A stretch of DNA of 64,000 nt from Rehmannia glutinosa. Taxonomy: Eukaryota; Streptophyta; Magnoliopsida; Lamiales; Orobanchaceae. Both the position numbers and the translations under genes were made by a program. The notes under the pieces were generated by a model. The model did no database searches, was not told where the DNA came from, and saw only the letters and a program-made list of their open reading frames with translations. Location of the stretch: the NCBI GenBank assembly GCA_016081115.2, contig CM071936.1, forward strand, positions 79,647,262 to 79,711,261, given 5' to 3'. Below are positions 46,023 to 57,229 of the stretch, piece after piece; position 1 is the stretch's first letter; each line of letters begins with the position of its first letter.

Positions 46023-46724
46023 CTAGCGGCCACGTCCACAATTGGAACCTGATCGGGCTGAGGTAGCTCCTCGATCGTGCCGATTGGCTAAATCTAGCCA
46101 CTGCTCCAGTCTCGGAGCGTCATCAAGTGGGGCGGATTCAAGCACCTCGGGCTCTCCGTCCTCCATTGGATCTTCATCGGGATCTTCCTCGGGATCCTCT
46201 TCAGGATCCCCCTCGGGATCCTCTTCATTGTTCGCTTCAGGGTCGGCCTCTGGTTCCACCTCGGGTGGTGGCAGTGCTAGTGCATTGGTTGCCAAAGCGG
46301 TATCCCGCTGAGACAAGGCCTGTGTGAGGTCCTCGATCACCGTCATTTGTTTGATGATAGTCTCCTCGAGGCATTCAATGGTATCCCTCTACATGTACGC
46401 GTCCATCTCCCACTTTGTGCGGCCTTCCCTGGCGCGTTCCATCTTCTTGCGAGTATTGTCCAAGCGTTCCTGGATCAACCGAATTTGATCTTCGCGAGCG
46501 CGGATGGTGTTTTCGCGATCCTTAGCAAGGAGAGTAAGGCTATTCTTCTCCTCTTGGCTCTTCGCCAGGAGGTGTCCTAATTCGCGAGTGCGGTGACGTT
46601 CCTCGGTTAGCTCGGAGTTGGCCTGAAGAAATGCCTGGTGCCAATATAGCTTTAACGCCTTATAGTAGCCCCGCTCAACACGGGCCTCAACTACATCCCA
46701 CTAAGTTAGGGGCGCTGGATCCAT
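46023..46724 (-). CDS. Extra ORF upstream of gag: coiled-coil plus acidic tail (two TAG stops)
   Basis: From an ATG at 46724 one frame runs 233 codons to a stop at 46023, broken only by TAG at codon 8 (PLT-TAG-WDVVEARV) and at about codon 117 (MDAYM-TAG-RDTIECLEE). Both look like mutated CAG codons, in a CHG methylation context. The first 145 residues are rich in Glu, Arg, Lys and Leu with heptad spacing (AKSQEEKNSLTLLAKDRENT), predicting coiled coil. The next 60 are an acidic run of D/E-P units. The end is Ser/Arg/Gly-rich (GATSARSGSNCGRGR). It sits between the primer-binding site and gag, on the same strand. I recognise no family. It could be an accessory protein or an old N-terminal Gag extension. 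Treat as a pseudogene in this copy unless the stops are sequencing errors. Confidence 0.6.
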
Positions 46725-47011
46725 CCTGGTCAACAAAACTAAGGCGGATTAGACGAAGGTAAAGGAAAGATAAGGAGGAAATAAGGAAATAATGAATAAA
46801 GAAAGTCAGTCAAGAGTCAACTAAGTCAAGACAAGTACGACTATGGAATCTCCAAGTATACGTTCTAACTTAGTTTAAATCTCAATAATATGGTTCTCCG
46901 CCAATTTGAAATCGATTTCACGCTTAATTAGTCAAGTCGCGGTACTACCCAACACAGACCGAGGGTCCTATCCTGGGTCAGCTCGGTGTAAGTTACCATC
47001 TTACTAGCCGA

Positions 47012-47023
47012 GCTTTGATACCA
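47012..47023 (-). other. Primer-binding site of the Tekay-type element
   Basis: On the minus strand TGGTATCAAAGC follows 4 bp after the LTR end at 47028. It matches the tRNA-iMet complement with one change. Confidence 0.8.
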
Positions 47024-47027
47024 TAAC

Positions 47028-50000
47028 TGTCACGCCCCAAACGTGACGCGACGACGATCAACCACTTAATTAGAAATAAACCAACAGTCTAGAGCAGCGG
47101 AAATAAACTAAACATAAGTACGAATTACAACTTAAAGTCTAACGAGGTCCAAATATATCCGACATAATAACCTGAATACGTTTACAGGCCAAAACTAAAG
47201 CGTAAAGAACACCATATCCAAATATTAAATGTCAAGGGTCCTATGCCCTCAAGTTACAGTCAAATAGAGAAAAGAGTAGCAGGATAAAAGGGAGTCCAAC
47301 ATCCGCAGAAGTTAATGAAATAATTACAATCATCGAAAGATGGTACAAGTTCGACAAAGGGGCGAGGTCAACAATGCGGTCGGGTCGACATCCTCGACAT
47401 CATCCCCATCTAAAGGTTAGAAACACGGGAGGAATGAGACAAAATCTCCGTGGATGGGGTGATCGTGTGCAAGTGTGGCGATATATATTTTGATGCAAGA
47501 AACAATCGTATGAAAAAATGTGTGAGATATGATGCGTGATTTCACACACACGATTTTCGTCGTGAGAAATATATTTAAGTAATCTACTTATACGCTTTAA
47601 GAAAATGTTCGTGGTCACACAGACATGTGATTCAAGCAAGACAGAGGATTGCGTGGATTTGTAGCACCAATCCTATGCAATACAAGTAAGCGGTTGCGTG
47701 CGGTTTTATAAGCGCCAACCAAATGGGTCCGATTAACTCGAGAATCGTGTGGATCGGGACATGATTCCTTCGTTCTTTCTTGTAACTCCCGAGCAAGATG
47801 GTCCAAGACCACACCTTATCGCTCCATAGGCAAAGACAAAATCCACACTAGATCTAGCAAGGCTCGGATTTGTCATAATCATGATTATACCTCAAGTCTT
47901 CGACCGCTTCCTCGACAAACTCCGTCCCCTTAGTTGCGGGATTAGGGACGATGGGGCCGGAAAGTGGAATAGCAGCCGAGCTGCCTTGTTCCATCCCCGA
48001 CGTATCCATTCCGACCGGCTGAGCTCGATACACCAAGTTGACTCAGCGGAAAGTAAATACAAGTTCGGGTAGTCAACCAATGAAAGAGTATTATTGATTT
48101 AGGGAAGCGATTCAGAAATTTTTCAAAAATCGCGAGTGGCAATTATGGCGTTGGTGGAGTTATTTGGATGAAGATGATTATCGGGAGGATAAGCAATCTT
48201 CGATATCTTGAAATATTAGGTGGAATAAAAGTCCTGTTATAGATTCGAAATCGCAAGACGAGAAAGTCGCCACACGATCGCGTCTTGATCGGTCAAGACG
48301 ATCCGATAAGTCAAGGTGTTTTAAGAAAATAAAATCTTTTATATCATTATTAAAAGTCAGAGGGTCCAGGGCTGTTTCTTTAAAAGAGAAATAATTTGAG
48401 TTAGGTCCTTGTAAAAAGAAAATTTACAATTAGCCCCGTTTTGTAAAAATCAATACTTTTGGGTTAAAAATTGAATAAGTAAATGTCTCGACCTTGAAAA
48501 ATTATAAGGTCAGTTACTAAATTCTCTAAATTGTTCAGAGATTCAAGTTTTTAAAGTTTTGAGGTCGAGTTTTTATAAAATTCTCACATTGGCCCCAAAT
48601 TTGTTAAAATTGTCATTTCGGGCCCTAAGTTTAAAATAATTGGAACTCACAAACCAGAAGAGATTTTAATATGAATCCAGTTGTAAAATGTCACTAAGGT
48701 AAGTGGGATATTGGGACAAAATCAGTTTTAAAAGGAAATAAGTATAGGTCCCTTAACTTTTGAAAATCTCATTTTGGTCCCATTTTGAAATAATTGCCTT
48801 TAAGGCTTTTAGGGGTCCAATTGTTATGAAATTTGAACCTTGGGTCCAAAATATAATTATGTTAAAGTTAAATTAGTATTTTCAGGTGCATGGACTGCAT
48901 AAGTCCTATAAATTTCATTTTGGTCCTTAATTTTAATCTTTTACGATTTGGTCCCTCAATTTTTATAAAATTACTTTCCAAACTCTAAACACTTGGATTT
49001 TTGGAATACACTTAAAATATATTATTTCCAGTCCCTTAATAGTTAAAATTTCAAATTTTAAAAATAGGGTCTTGTACAGTTTCGAAAATTGCAATATGAC
49101 CCTTAAACTTCTAAAATTTTACAATCTAGTCCTTGGGCTTTTAAGGGTTGATTTTATTTATCTAAAAACTCTTAAAAATTTATTAAAATGTCCAAACATC
49201 ATTTTTGAACCTGAGTACAGTCCCAAAATTCGAAAATTACAGAGGGGTCCCTTAAGTTTTGTTTTCTTGCAATTAAGTCCACCAACTTTCCATTTTCGCA
49301 TTTTAAGTCCAAAAACTGAAATTTAATCAATTATGCTCGACTTGTCCAGGTTATAAATCATACAAAACATGGATTTCAAGGGTCATACATATACAAGTCC
49401 ATTTCACACAAGAATTCATCAAATATCACAATAAAGTGTACATGTATGCACCTATTTTTCAACAAATAGCATTTTGAGCCATACCTGAGAAATTTTCAAC
49501 TTGATACAAGAAATTAACATGCAATACATAACATATATATATATATGTATATATATCTCAAGTGCTCAATATCAAAATACTACATGCATTTTAAGTAAAA
49601 ACACCTAGAAGTTGGAAAGATTTTCAACCCACCTTAAAATGAACTTGTTGGTGAAAGATGAAATAAATCACTCTTGAAGGAGAAGTGACTTAGGTCAGTC
49701 CCCTAGGTCAAGGAATACTAAAAACAATGTAGGAGTTAGGAAATGAGGTTAACAATTTAAGGAAAGAAGAAGGAGGTGAAGAAAATTGGTAAAACTACAC
49801 TTACCTTGTGTAGTAGAGGAAAAGAGACTAGTAGAGGTCTCAAAATGGGTCTCCTTCTTCACTCTTAAACTAACTCTTAAGGTCAGTCCCTAAAAGTCCA
49901 AAAATGAAAATGGAGTATCAAAATTTTGGAAAATAGAAGAAAAGAAGAAAATGTAATAAAAATCCCATTTCTTAACTTATAGTCCAATTTCTCTTCAAAA

Positions 50001-51081
50001 TCTTCAAAGTCTTGAAGTTCTTTTCAAGATGATGGTAAGGCTCTTAGTGTCTCCCAAGTCTTCTAAGTATACCTCAAACCAAAAATCAAACTTAGGTTAA
50101 GAAGTGAAGATGATGAGCTAGAGGATAACAAGATGATTTTTAGAACACAATTTCTTACCTTATTGAAGGGGGTGTTCGAATTTGTTGTTGAAGTAGAGAG
50201 GGGTGTTCTTGAAATTTTGGTTAAGTGTTTGAAGGTTTGAAGAAGAAGATGAACTTATGCTTAGAGAAAATATTGGAGGATTTTTGGAGAGAAGTTAGAG
50301 AGAATGGATTGAGGGATGAATGTGTTGGTGAAATAAAGTGTGATGAATGAAAGTTGAACAAAATTTCTTGCCCATCTAAGTCCATTTGGCCGTCCACTAG
50401 GGTGGGGAGGGAGACAAAACATTTTTGTTTTGTTTTTGGTAAAAAAATAACTTAGTGGGAATAATTGGGTGATTTAGGAAATACAAATTAATTAGAGTCC
50501 TTTTACTAGGGACATGAAGCCAAAAGCTATGTTTAGGGAAATTATTTGTTTGTTGACCAAGATGTAGTGGAATATGTAGGGTAATTTAAATGTAGGTTTG
50601 AAAAATAAATTGAAAAATTCTCCAATTTTAATGAAATTTCGAAAATTAGTAAAATAAAATATTTGGTTTCTTTCTTTTATAAAATTAAGAGAAATACAAA
50701 ATATATATAAATATCCATAATTGAATATTTAAAAATTTAAAATTAAGGATGTGAAATAAGAAATGTGTATTTCAAAAACAACAATTTGGAAGTTATTGGG
50801 AATGATTATAGAATCAGATCAAATATTTGGATAAGGGTCGAAATGTACTCCTAAATTATCGAGGGTCTAATATTTCTAAAGTCGTAGTCATTCGATCAAG
50901 TATTAATACTAGAGGAGAATATAAAATTTGCTAAGCTCAAAAATGCGAATGCTTAATTGACGTTAGAAGAAATAAATAAAAGTAGAGTCGCGCTTCATTA
51001 ATAATAGGTTTGTGATACATAGCCGAATAAATAATCACTACATAACACCGTATCTCACGTTGTTAAAATTCGGGCCTCACA
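47028..51081 (-). repeat. 5' LTR of the Tekay-type element (4,054 bp)
   Basis: In minus orientation TGTGAGGCCC...GGGGCGTGACA, tips TG and CA intact. It is colinear with 36854-41184 and lacks the LINE fragment. Much of 48380-49330 is made of drifting 'ggtccc...aaaatt' phrases, which explain the short spurious frames there. Confidence 0.93.
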
Positions 51082-51086
51082 ATCAC

Positions 51087-51390
51087 AAACCGTCTTTCTC
51101 GTTGGTGTAAATAATTACTAGAATTATTTATTTGGATATGCACACTTTAAACCATTGGAGAACTTTGGTGATGCTCCAAGAAGAAAACCGTAGAGAGAAA
51201 TTTTAGGAGAGAGATTATTCTTATTCCATGTAGGGACGATTTTCATAATTAGACTGATATTGTAGGGGGAGATATCAATGTATATCTCAATCCCATATCG
51301 CAGTTAGAGTCCTAATGGGGGAGGTTTCTAGATAAACCTCATCTGAATAGGACTCCCTATTATCTCAAATATGGATGCAACCTAATTACA
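51087..51390 (-). repeat. copia-like LTR, outer half
   Basis: This continues 36638-36853 beyond the ATCAC duplication. On the minus strand it starts TGTAATTAGGTTGCATCC, an LTR-like TG start. The end point at 51390 is inferred from the TG...CA tips. Confidence 0.6.
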
Positions 51391-52685
51391 CCCAATATAT
51401 TGCAATCTCTGTCCCATATCTGCAAAATGGTCCCATTTATGAGTTCTTTTGCAAAAGAGTCCCACCATTACATTTTTAACGGAGGCGATTGCCAGCTCCG
51501 TTAACATGTAGCTTTGAAGGGTTGAAAAATTGTATATTTAGTCCGATATGATTTGTCATTTGCAATTTTAGTCCCATAGGAACAATTTTTTTGCAAAAAT
51601 AATCCCGCTATTATATTTTTAATACCTGCAATTGTCAGCTCCGATAGAAATTGAATTTGGAGGCAAAAAAATAAGCGGCTTATTTTGAATGTCAATTAAA
51701 GAAAGAAAAGAAAAAATTGAATGCAGTGTTTTTAAATTTCTCTCTCTAATCGAAAAATTCCACATGTGTTGTGTCTGACTTATATTTTCCCTAGTTAGTT
51801 AAATACGAGAAGAGAAAAATTCGGGATTTAATACGTACGAGTACATTATGAAATCATTAAAAATTACGGTAAAAAAACCGAAAAATTAATATACCGACTC
51901 GACTCTTAACGTCATTTAATAAAAACAAATATAAAATAATTATTTGGAAGTAAAAATACAAGTTATTTTAATATTATTTTTATATTTATTGTATTTATAG
52001 TTATGCTTAGATTATATTAAAATCAAGTTAAGGTGTTTTATATTAATTAATTTATAAATATTACACAATTTAAAAATGATTAGTTTAGTTTTATGTGAAT
52101 TGTATTTATACTTATATTTAGATCATACAAATATTAGTATATGGTATTTTTTATTATATTAATTTATAACTTAACATAACTTAAGAATAGTTAATTAATA
52201 ATAATTAGTATATTTGTATATTATTAATATTATTATTTTATAATGTACATAGTATTTATGTTATATTTATAAATGACTTTTTATTTTTTTTATTAATTTA
52301 CATATTAAAATATATTAAATGAAGTATATTCGCCAAGTATTATTTAAATAGCTATAATATGTATGCTAAACATTTAGTTTAGAAAAAGAAGTATCTAATA
52401 TATACCAAGAGGAGATTTTAATTTGTTTAACTAGCTTTCTTTTATTGAATTTTATAAATTAAATGTATTGGTCGGGACTATTTTTGCAATCGGACCATTA
52501 TGCATAGATGAGACTAAAATTGCAAATGGCAAAATGTAGGACTAAATATGCAATTTTCTCCACAAAAAATCTACGACTTAATGTTCACGTGCAGCGCACA
52601 TAGTCTTCGTTAGTTTTTTGACGGGTATGGGACTAAAGTTGCAAGTTTTGTATCCTATGGAAGTATCATTGCTTTAAAACAAATT
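51391..52685. other. AT-rich repeat flank, left part of a possible long-TIR element
   Basis: Words such as ATTGCAATCTCTGTCCCATA, TTGCAATTTTAGTCCCATA and their inverted forms (GGGACTAAAGTTGCAAG at 52630, GACTAAAATTGCAAATGG at 52511) occur at both sides, and again at 60420-60485 after the nested CACTA and Helitron. The middle (51850-52440) is very AT-rich. No gene is seen. Confidence 0.4.
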
Positions 52686-52699
52686 ATTCACTACAAGAA

Positions 52700-53080
52700 A
52701 ACTGTTGATAGACACCACCAAAAAGACACCGGTTTTATGACTGTACTGGTGTCTTTTCCTTTTTAACACCGGTTTTGTAAGAAACCGGTGTCTTATTAGT
52801 GTTGTCGTTTGATAAACAACACCGGTTTTCTAGAATCGGTGTCTATTATAAAACAAATTCTCAAATAGACACCGGTTTTCGCATCGGATTTCGAAACCGG
52901 TGTCTATTTATATAAATTATTTTTGATTAGACTCCGAATCTTTCGACACCGGTTATAGAACCGGTGTCTATAATATTTTTTAAACAACATTTTTTTGACA
53001 CCTTCATGTAACCGGTGTCTTTATTTTTTAATTAGGGTTTAGACACCGTTTCTATAACCGGTGTCTTTATATTGCCCCTA
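52700..53080. repeat. Left subterminal repeat array of the CACTA element
   Basis: About a dozen copies of GACACCGGTTT and its complement AACCGGTGTCT, often as face-to-face palindromes. In CACTA elements such short motifs bind the TNPA-type protein. Confidence 0.88.
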
Positions 53081-53419
53081 ATTAATTAGCTAGGGTTTAC
53101 TTTTTAGCATAAGATGAACAATAGTCTTTATTGGCACAAACCATCTTTGCCCGTCGCCGTCACCCGTCCCCCATACCCTCTCTAACATTGTTTTTGGGCT
53201 GAAAAGTGAGAATAGAGAGTAAAATTCGACAGCCAAAACACCAATTCCTTGAGAGTGAGAGACAACGACCAAAGCATAAACTCCCACCGCCGCCGCACAC
53301 CACCACCGTCCTGGCATCGCAACACCACCACCGCCTACCCGTCCCGTGAATACGCCCACCAAATCATCATATTCTTCGCCGTAATACTCCTCCGCCATGA
53401 ACTCCAAATAGCGTGCCCA

Positions 53420-54887
53420 AAACCCTAACCGGGCTCTGCTCCATTTTGGTCGCCAAATCGAAATCCCTAATTTTTATCTCGCCGTCTCCATCATCAACCG
53501 CTCGCCATCTTCGTCATAGGTGGAGTAAGGTTAGGGAAAGAGGAGTGCAAACTTAAGTGTTTCCTGTGATGTTTTATTTGGCTCAATTTTTCTTCTAATT
53601 TCTCATAAACCTTCGGCGGTTCGGCCATATAACTAGGCACTAGGGTTTACCTTTCCCTTCATTTCAATAGACGAGCGAGAAAGGCTGAGAGGGAGGCGCC
53701 GCCGTGTACTCCATCCACCAACGAAATGGTATGTAAATTTTCTCAGCCATTGTAGTTTGATATTGCTTATTAAGGATGTTTGTGGATGCTTGTATCCGTT
53801 TGTTTCGAGAGGATTGGGCCTTTCGTTGATTTTCCTACTTGATCGTGTCTCCTAAGGTAGTGAAAGTAGTTGCTCATTGTTGTTCGTGTGTTATTCGTTC
53901 AATTAGAGATTGCTTTTTGGGGATGTTTGGATATGTGTTTACCAGATCGTCATCATTGCGACTTGTTTATGATTCATAAATTTGTAGCAATTGGTTGTTT
54001 GGATATTCGTTGATTTTATGTCAAGGCTAAGCTTTGTTCTCGCTTTTTCGGATCATTGAAATCTTGTAATAAAGAACGCAGAGGGTGGCCATATTCAGGT
54101 TTAAAATTCGGATAAACGGGGCTCATGCTTGTGTATAGTGATAATTATGTCTGGTGATTAGTGATTGGATACGAGTGATGAGTGAGGGAGTAATGCAGGA
54201 ATTTGATATGGGTCGAAATTAGTGAGCCTGTTTTCTTCTAGCCGTAATATTTTCACCGTACTTATGGTTTAGAAAATTGTAATTGTCTCTTTTCTAATGA
54301 GAATTTGTCTCTCTAATTATGTACTTTAGAGATATATCATGTTGTGTAAAATGCATTGATTTGTACACTTTCTCTATTTTTAAATGCTAATAAAGATGTA
54401 AAAACATTTCTAGTTCAAGGATGATGGTTCTTTCGTTTCTTGTGTCTTGACACATTTTCTTACCGATCCGCTTTACTTTTTTGGCAAAGTAGAGGTTTGA
54501 AGAAACATTTGAAGAGGCTCAATGCCCCAAAGAATTGGATCTTTGGACAAGCTTGTGGTGCTTTTGTAAGTATATTGTTATGATTTAATTTTTTTATATA
54601 AATTTATTAATTTTTTTTTCGTTCGTGGTCACCCATTTTGGCACATGTCACGTGTCTTACATAAAATCTTTATTTAATGTTCTCAAATGTATATGTATGC
54701 GCAGCCCTCAAACCATCTTCTCGACCCCCACAAATGCAGGGAGTGCTTGCCCTTGATTCTTATTCTCGCGAAACAGTGAAATATGCTCTAACATACCGTG
54801 AAGTCATTGCCATCTTGATGCAACGCCACATCCTTGTTGATGGGAAGGTCGTAATGAGATAAGACGTAACTCTCGCCGGTTTTATGG
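53420..54887 (+). pseudogene. RPS4: Captured 40S ribosomal protein S4 (eS4) gene fragment: promoter/5'UTR, exons 1-3
   Basis: A telo-box AAACCCTAA lies at 53420-53428 and a reversed one (CTAGGGTTT) near 53640, typical of plant ribosomal-protein promoters. Exon 1 ends in ATG followed by a GTATGT donor (53726-53734); an ATG-only first coding exon is how plant RPS4 genes are built. Exon 2 (about 54490-54565) reads RGLKKHLKRLNAPKNWI and ends at a GTAAGT donor. Exon 3 (54705-54887) follows a TGCGCAG acceptor and reads KYALTYREVIAILMQRHILV, then DGKV; it ends in GGTTTTATGG before GTATGC. These are the S4 N-terminal residues 2-85 or so. Indels shift the frame within exon 3 (around 54725-54770 and 54850) and a TAA occurs at 54860. 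The rest of the gene is absent. Confidence 0.88.
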
Positions 54888-56215
54888 GTATGCACTCCTC
54901 ACCATCGTACTTCTATGCACTCTTGTGTCCTCTTTGTTAACAATGTTTCACAACGTTTTCATTTCTCTTTTGCCATGTTTTATGGTATTCGGAAGTAGAC
55001 ATAATTTATACCTCTGCTTCATGGTAAGTCAAGAGATTTTGTTTTCTTTACAAAAAAAAAAATTAATTACTTATTGAGTTGGATGGTCAATCTATGGGTG
55101 CTAGAAATGTTCTGCTTTTTTTACATCGCTTGCTATTAGACCGATAATCACCTCTCTTTTCATTTTTTTTGTCTTCTATGTGGACATTTTCGGTTTGACT
55201 TAATTGATGTCTTTAAAAGAGAGAAGTCAGTCATAAAGATCATATGGTTGCTTTTGTTTTGCTGCTATACATGTTGAGATGAGCTTATGTATATCTTAAG
55301 GGTTCAATTTGCACCCATATAGTAATCACATGTAAGTCGTTAGATTAACCTGTGGATTTGTCCGATATCTTGACTCATTGTGTATTGTGTTTACTAAATG
55401 TGTGCGAGAAATTGGTCTTAGATGTCCTCAGAATTCCATTTTCACGAATATTTGCCATTGGTTTTGTAGTTGTTGATGAAACGAATACTTTTCTCGCTCC
55501 CCAATCTAAATTTTTACAACCTATTATGTACTTAACTATGTTGTGGAAGAGTGTTGTGGAAATGATACTTGATGAAGTTAATGATGATAATAGTATAAGG
55601 CTCTAGCATTAGATGAGTAGAAGGCTGTGGACTTTCAACTCGACCTCATTGAATACAAATGTTCTTTTGTGAAGCCTATGGTAAATTTGAATAGTTGAGA
55701 AGTGACTATTGGGGTACTTAGGTCTATCCTAAACTTCACTATTTGGTCGGATAGCGATAAGGATTAAACAAGCTACGTAAGACCCCAGGTCAAAGTTTTT
55801 ACATTAAACTCAACCCGCTCTAACTTAAATGTCTTCAAGCCCGGTTGTCGCGTTGATGTCTGTCATGATTACATATTTTGACATTTTATTTCTATCTTGA
55901 TTTTATGGAATCTTAACTAATCTGAACTAATCTTGATTAGAGTTGCCTTCTTTTGTTTTGGTCGTGTGGTGAGACATTTTGTCGGTTGCCCTTAGATTTG
56001 GGGTAGAATCTTGTTTGACTAGCCTCAATGTCACCGCCCCAACTTTTCGACTATTAGTTTACAATTAATCTCTCAACTTATAGTAGAGATAAATATGCGA
56101 TTCTAGGAAAAAGAAAAATGTACAAATATATTTTATATCCTGTCCTATTGAAGCACGTCCTCTAAATTGTTACATTATCTTTCTTCTTAGATCTGTGATG
56201 GCTATATTTTTACAG
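54888..56215 (+). other. Interior of the CACTA element without recognised exons
   Basis: This is AT-rich, intron-like sequence between the RPS4 and AAA-like pieces. An 84-codon open frame at 55352-55606 has no recognisable motif and I do not call it. Confidence 0.4.
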
Positions 56216-56284
56216 GGTGACAATGATGGAGTACCACTTTTAAGACCGCTCAAGTTGGACGATTTCATTCAATCCAAAGCCAAG
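56216..56284 (+). pseudogene. Captured exon resembling an AAA-type ATPase C-terminal segment
   Basis: A 69-bp block bounded by a TTTTTACAG acceptor and a GTAAAT donor reads GDNDGVPLLRPLKLDDFIQS then KAK, 23 codons with no stop. LRPL-x-x-x-DF-x-x-x-K is the wording of the C-terminal helical part (Vps4-type tail) of plant AAA ATPases of the katanin/spastin-like group. The call is from memory of the family and is moderate. The exon is intact and in the same orientation as the neighbouring captured pieces. Confidence 0.5.
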
Positions 56285-56845
56285 GTAAATGAATTGGTTG
56301 CAAGATAAACAAAGCAATCGTACAGTCCATGTAATTTCTTTAGGACAAATATGTAGCTTGGAAGTTTCAACAATCATCCGGAGGAAAAATCATTTTGATC
56401 TCGGGATATATTTAAAGGATAATTACAAAAGCTACCCCCAGAAAGTTTAGCCCAATCACAAAAAAATCTAGTTATCTTTTAAAATTACAAATACACCCAT
56501 GAAATTTGGTTCTCCTTTACAAATTGCTAGTTGTTAAATGAATATAAATCTCAAGGGGGTGTTTGTAGCACTTTAAGGGGGTAATTGTAATTTTCAAAGA
56601 TAGTTGGAGTTTTTTCGTAATTAGACTAAACCTCGGGGTAGTTTTTGTATGCTATACCAAAATCGGGATGTGTTGTAGTTTCACATAAACAGGGATGCTT
56701 GTTTTATGCATGATCATGTGCTTGTTTTATGTAATCATGAGGTCACCTCTTTCACTATCTCTATCTCTCTCTTATTTGTAATTACAGGCATATACACTTA
56801 TCTCTCGCAAATTTCACCGGACTAACTGAATTATACTTTTTATAG

Positions 56846-56911
56846 CTAGAAATGGAGGATGGTGATGAGATAGATGCAATGTTGCACCGAATCGGAGGAA
56901 CAACCGCTTAA
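56846..56911 (+). pseudogene. SUMO: Captured last exon of a SUMO gene
   Basis: After a TTTTATAG acceptor the exon reads LEMEDGDEIDAMLHRIGGTT then A and TAA at 56909-56911. This is the C-terminal end of plant SUMO (expected ...DAMLHQTGG plus a short tail). The di-glycine used for conjugation is kept; Gln-Thr before it is changed to Arg-Ile. The 3' flank to about 57100 looks like the original 3' UTR. In plants the last SUMO exon starts exactly at this Leu-Glu, so the whole exon and its acceptor were captured. The ubiquitin-fold part is missing, so no SUMO can be made from this piece alone. Confidence 0.85.
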
Positions 56912-57229
56912 TGGGGCTTATTTTATCTCTGTTTTGGATGAATTGAGAACCCAAAGTTTTGTAAGCTAATGAATTCTCGTATTCGAATTGGAAAACATAA
57001 TTGCTATGTTGATCATATGGATTTTGTTGCCTTTAGTTGAATTATATAGTTTTTTTGTTAGTTGATGGAATTAATTGAATTATGAATTTATAGTTGTTTT
57101 ATCGAAAGCAAACTTCGCCACTAGTATTTTTGTTGGATTTTGGCTATTGGAGGTGACTTTAGTATTAATGGATTTCATGTTTAATTGGTGGTGCACTTAT
57201 GATGGTTGCTAGAATTGGAGTTCATCAAA

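Larger units (their letters stand above)
36854..51081 (-). mobile_element. Tekay-type chromovirus with both LTRs and an extra ORF
   Basis: A 14.2-kb element on the minus strand: 5' LTR 47028-51081, primer-binding site 47012-47023, extra ORF 46023-46724, gag about 44660-45705, pol 41224-44653, purine tract 41185-41200, 3' LTR 36854-41184. The flanks carry a perfect 5-bp duplication, ATCAC (36849-36853 and 51082-51086), proving a single insertion event. The LTRs remain colinear over 4 kb with scattered substitutions and indels. The 3' LTR has an extra 250 bp (LINE fragment). Coding parts contain stops and shifts, so it is not autonomous now. It inserted into a copia-like LTR. Confidence 0.93.

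Noticed and set aside
55352..55606. 84-codon plus-strand frame inside the CACTA element
   Set aside because: No recognisable domain, no clear splice context; could be chance in AT-rich intron-like DNA.
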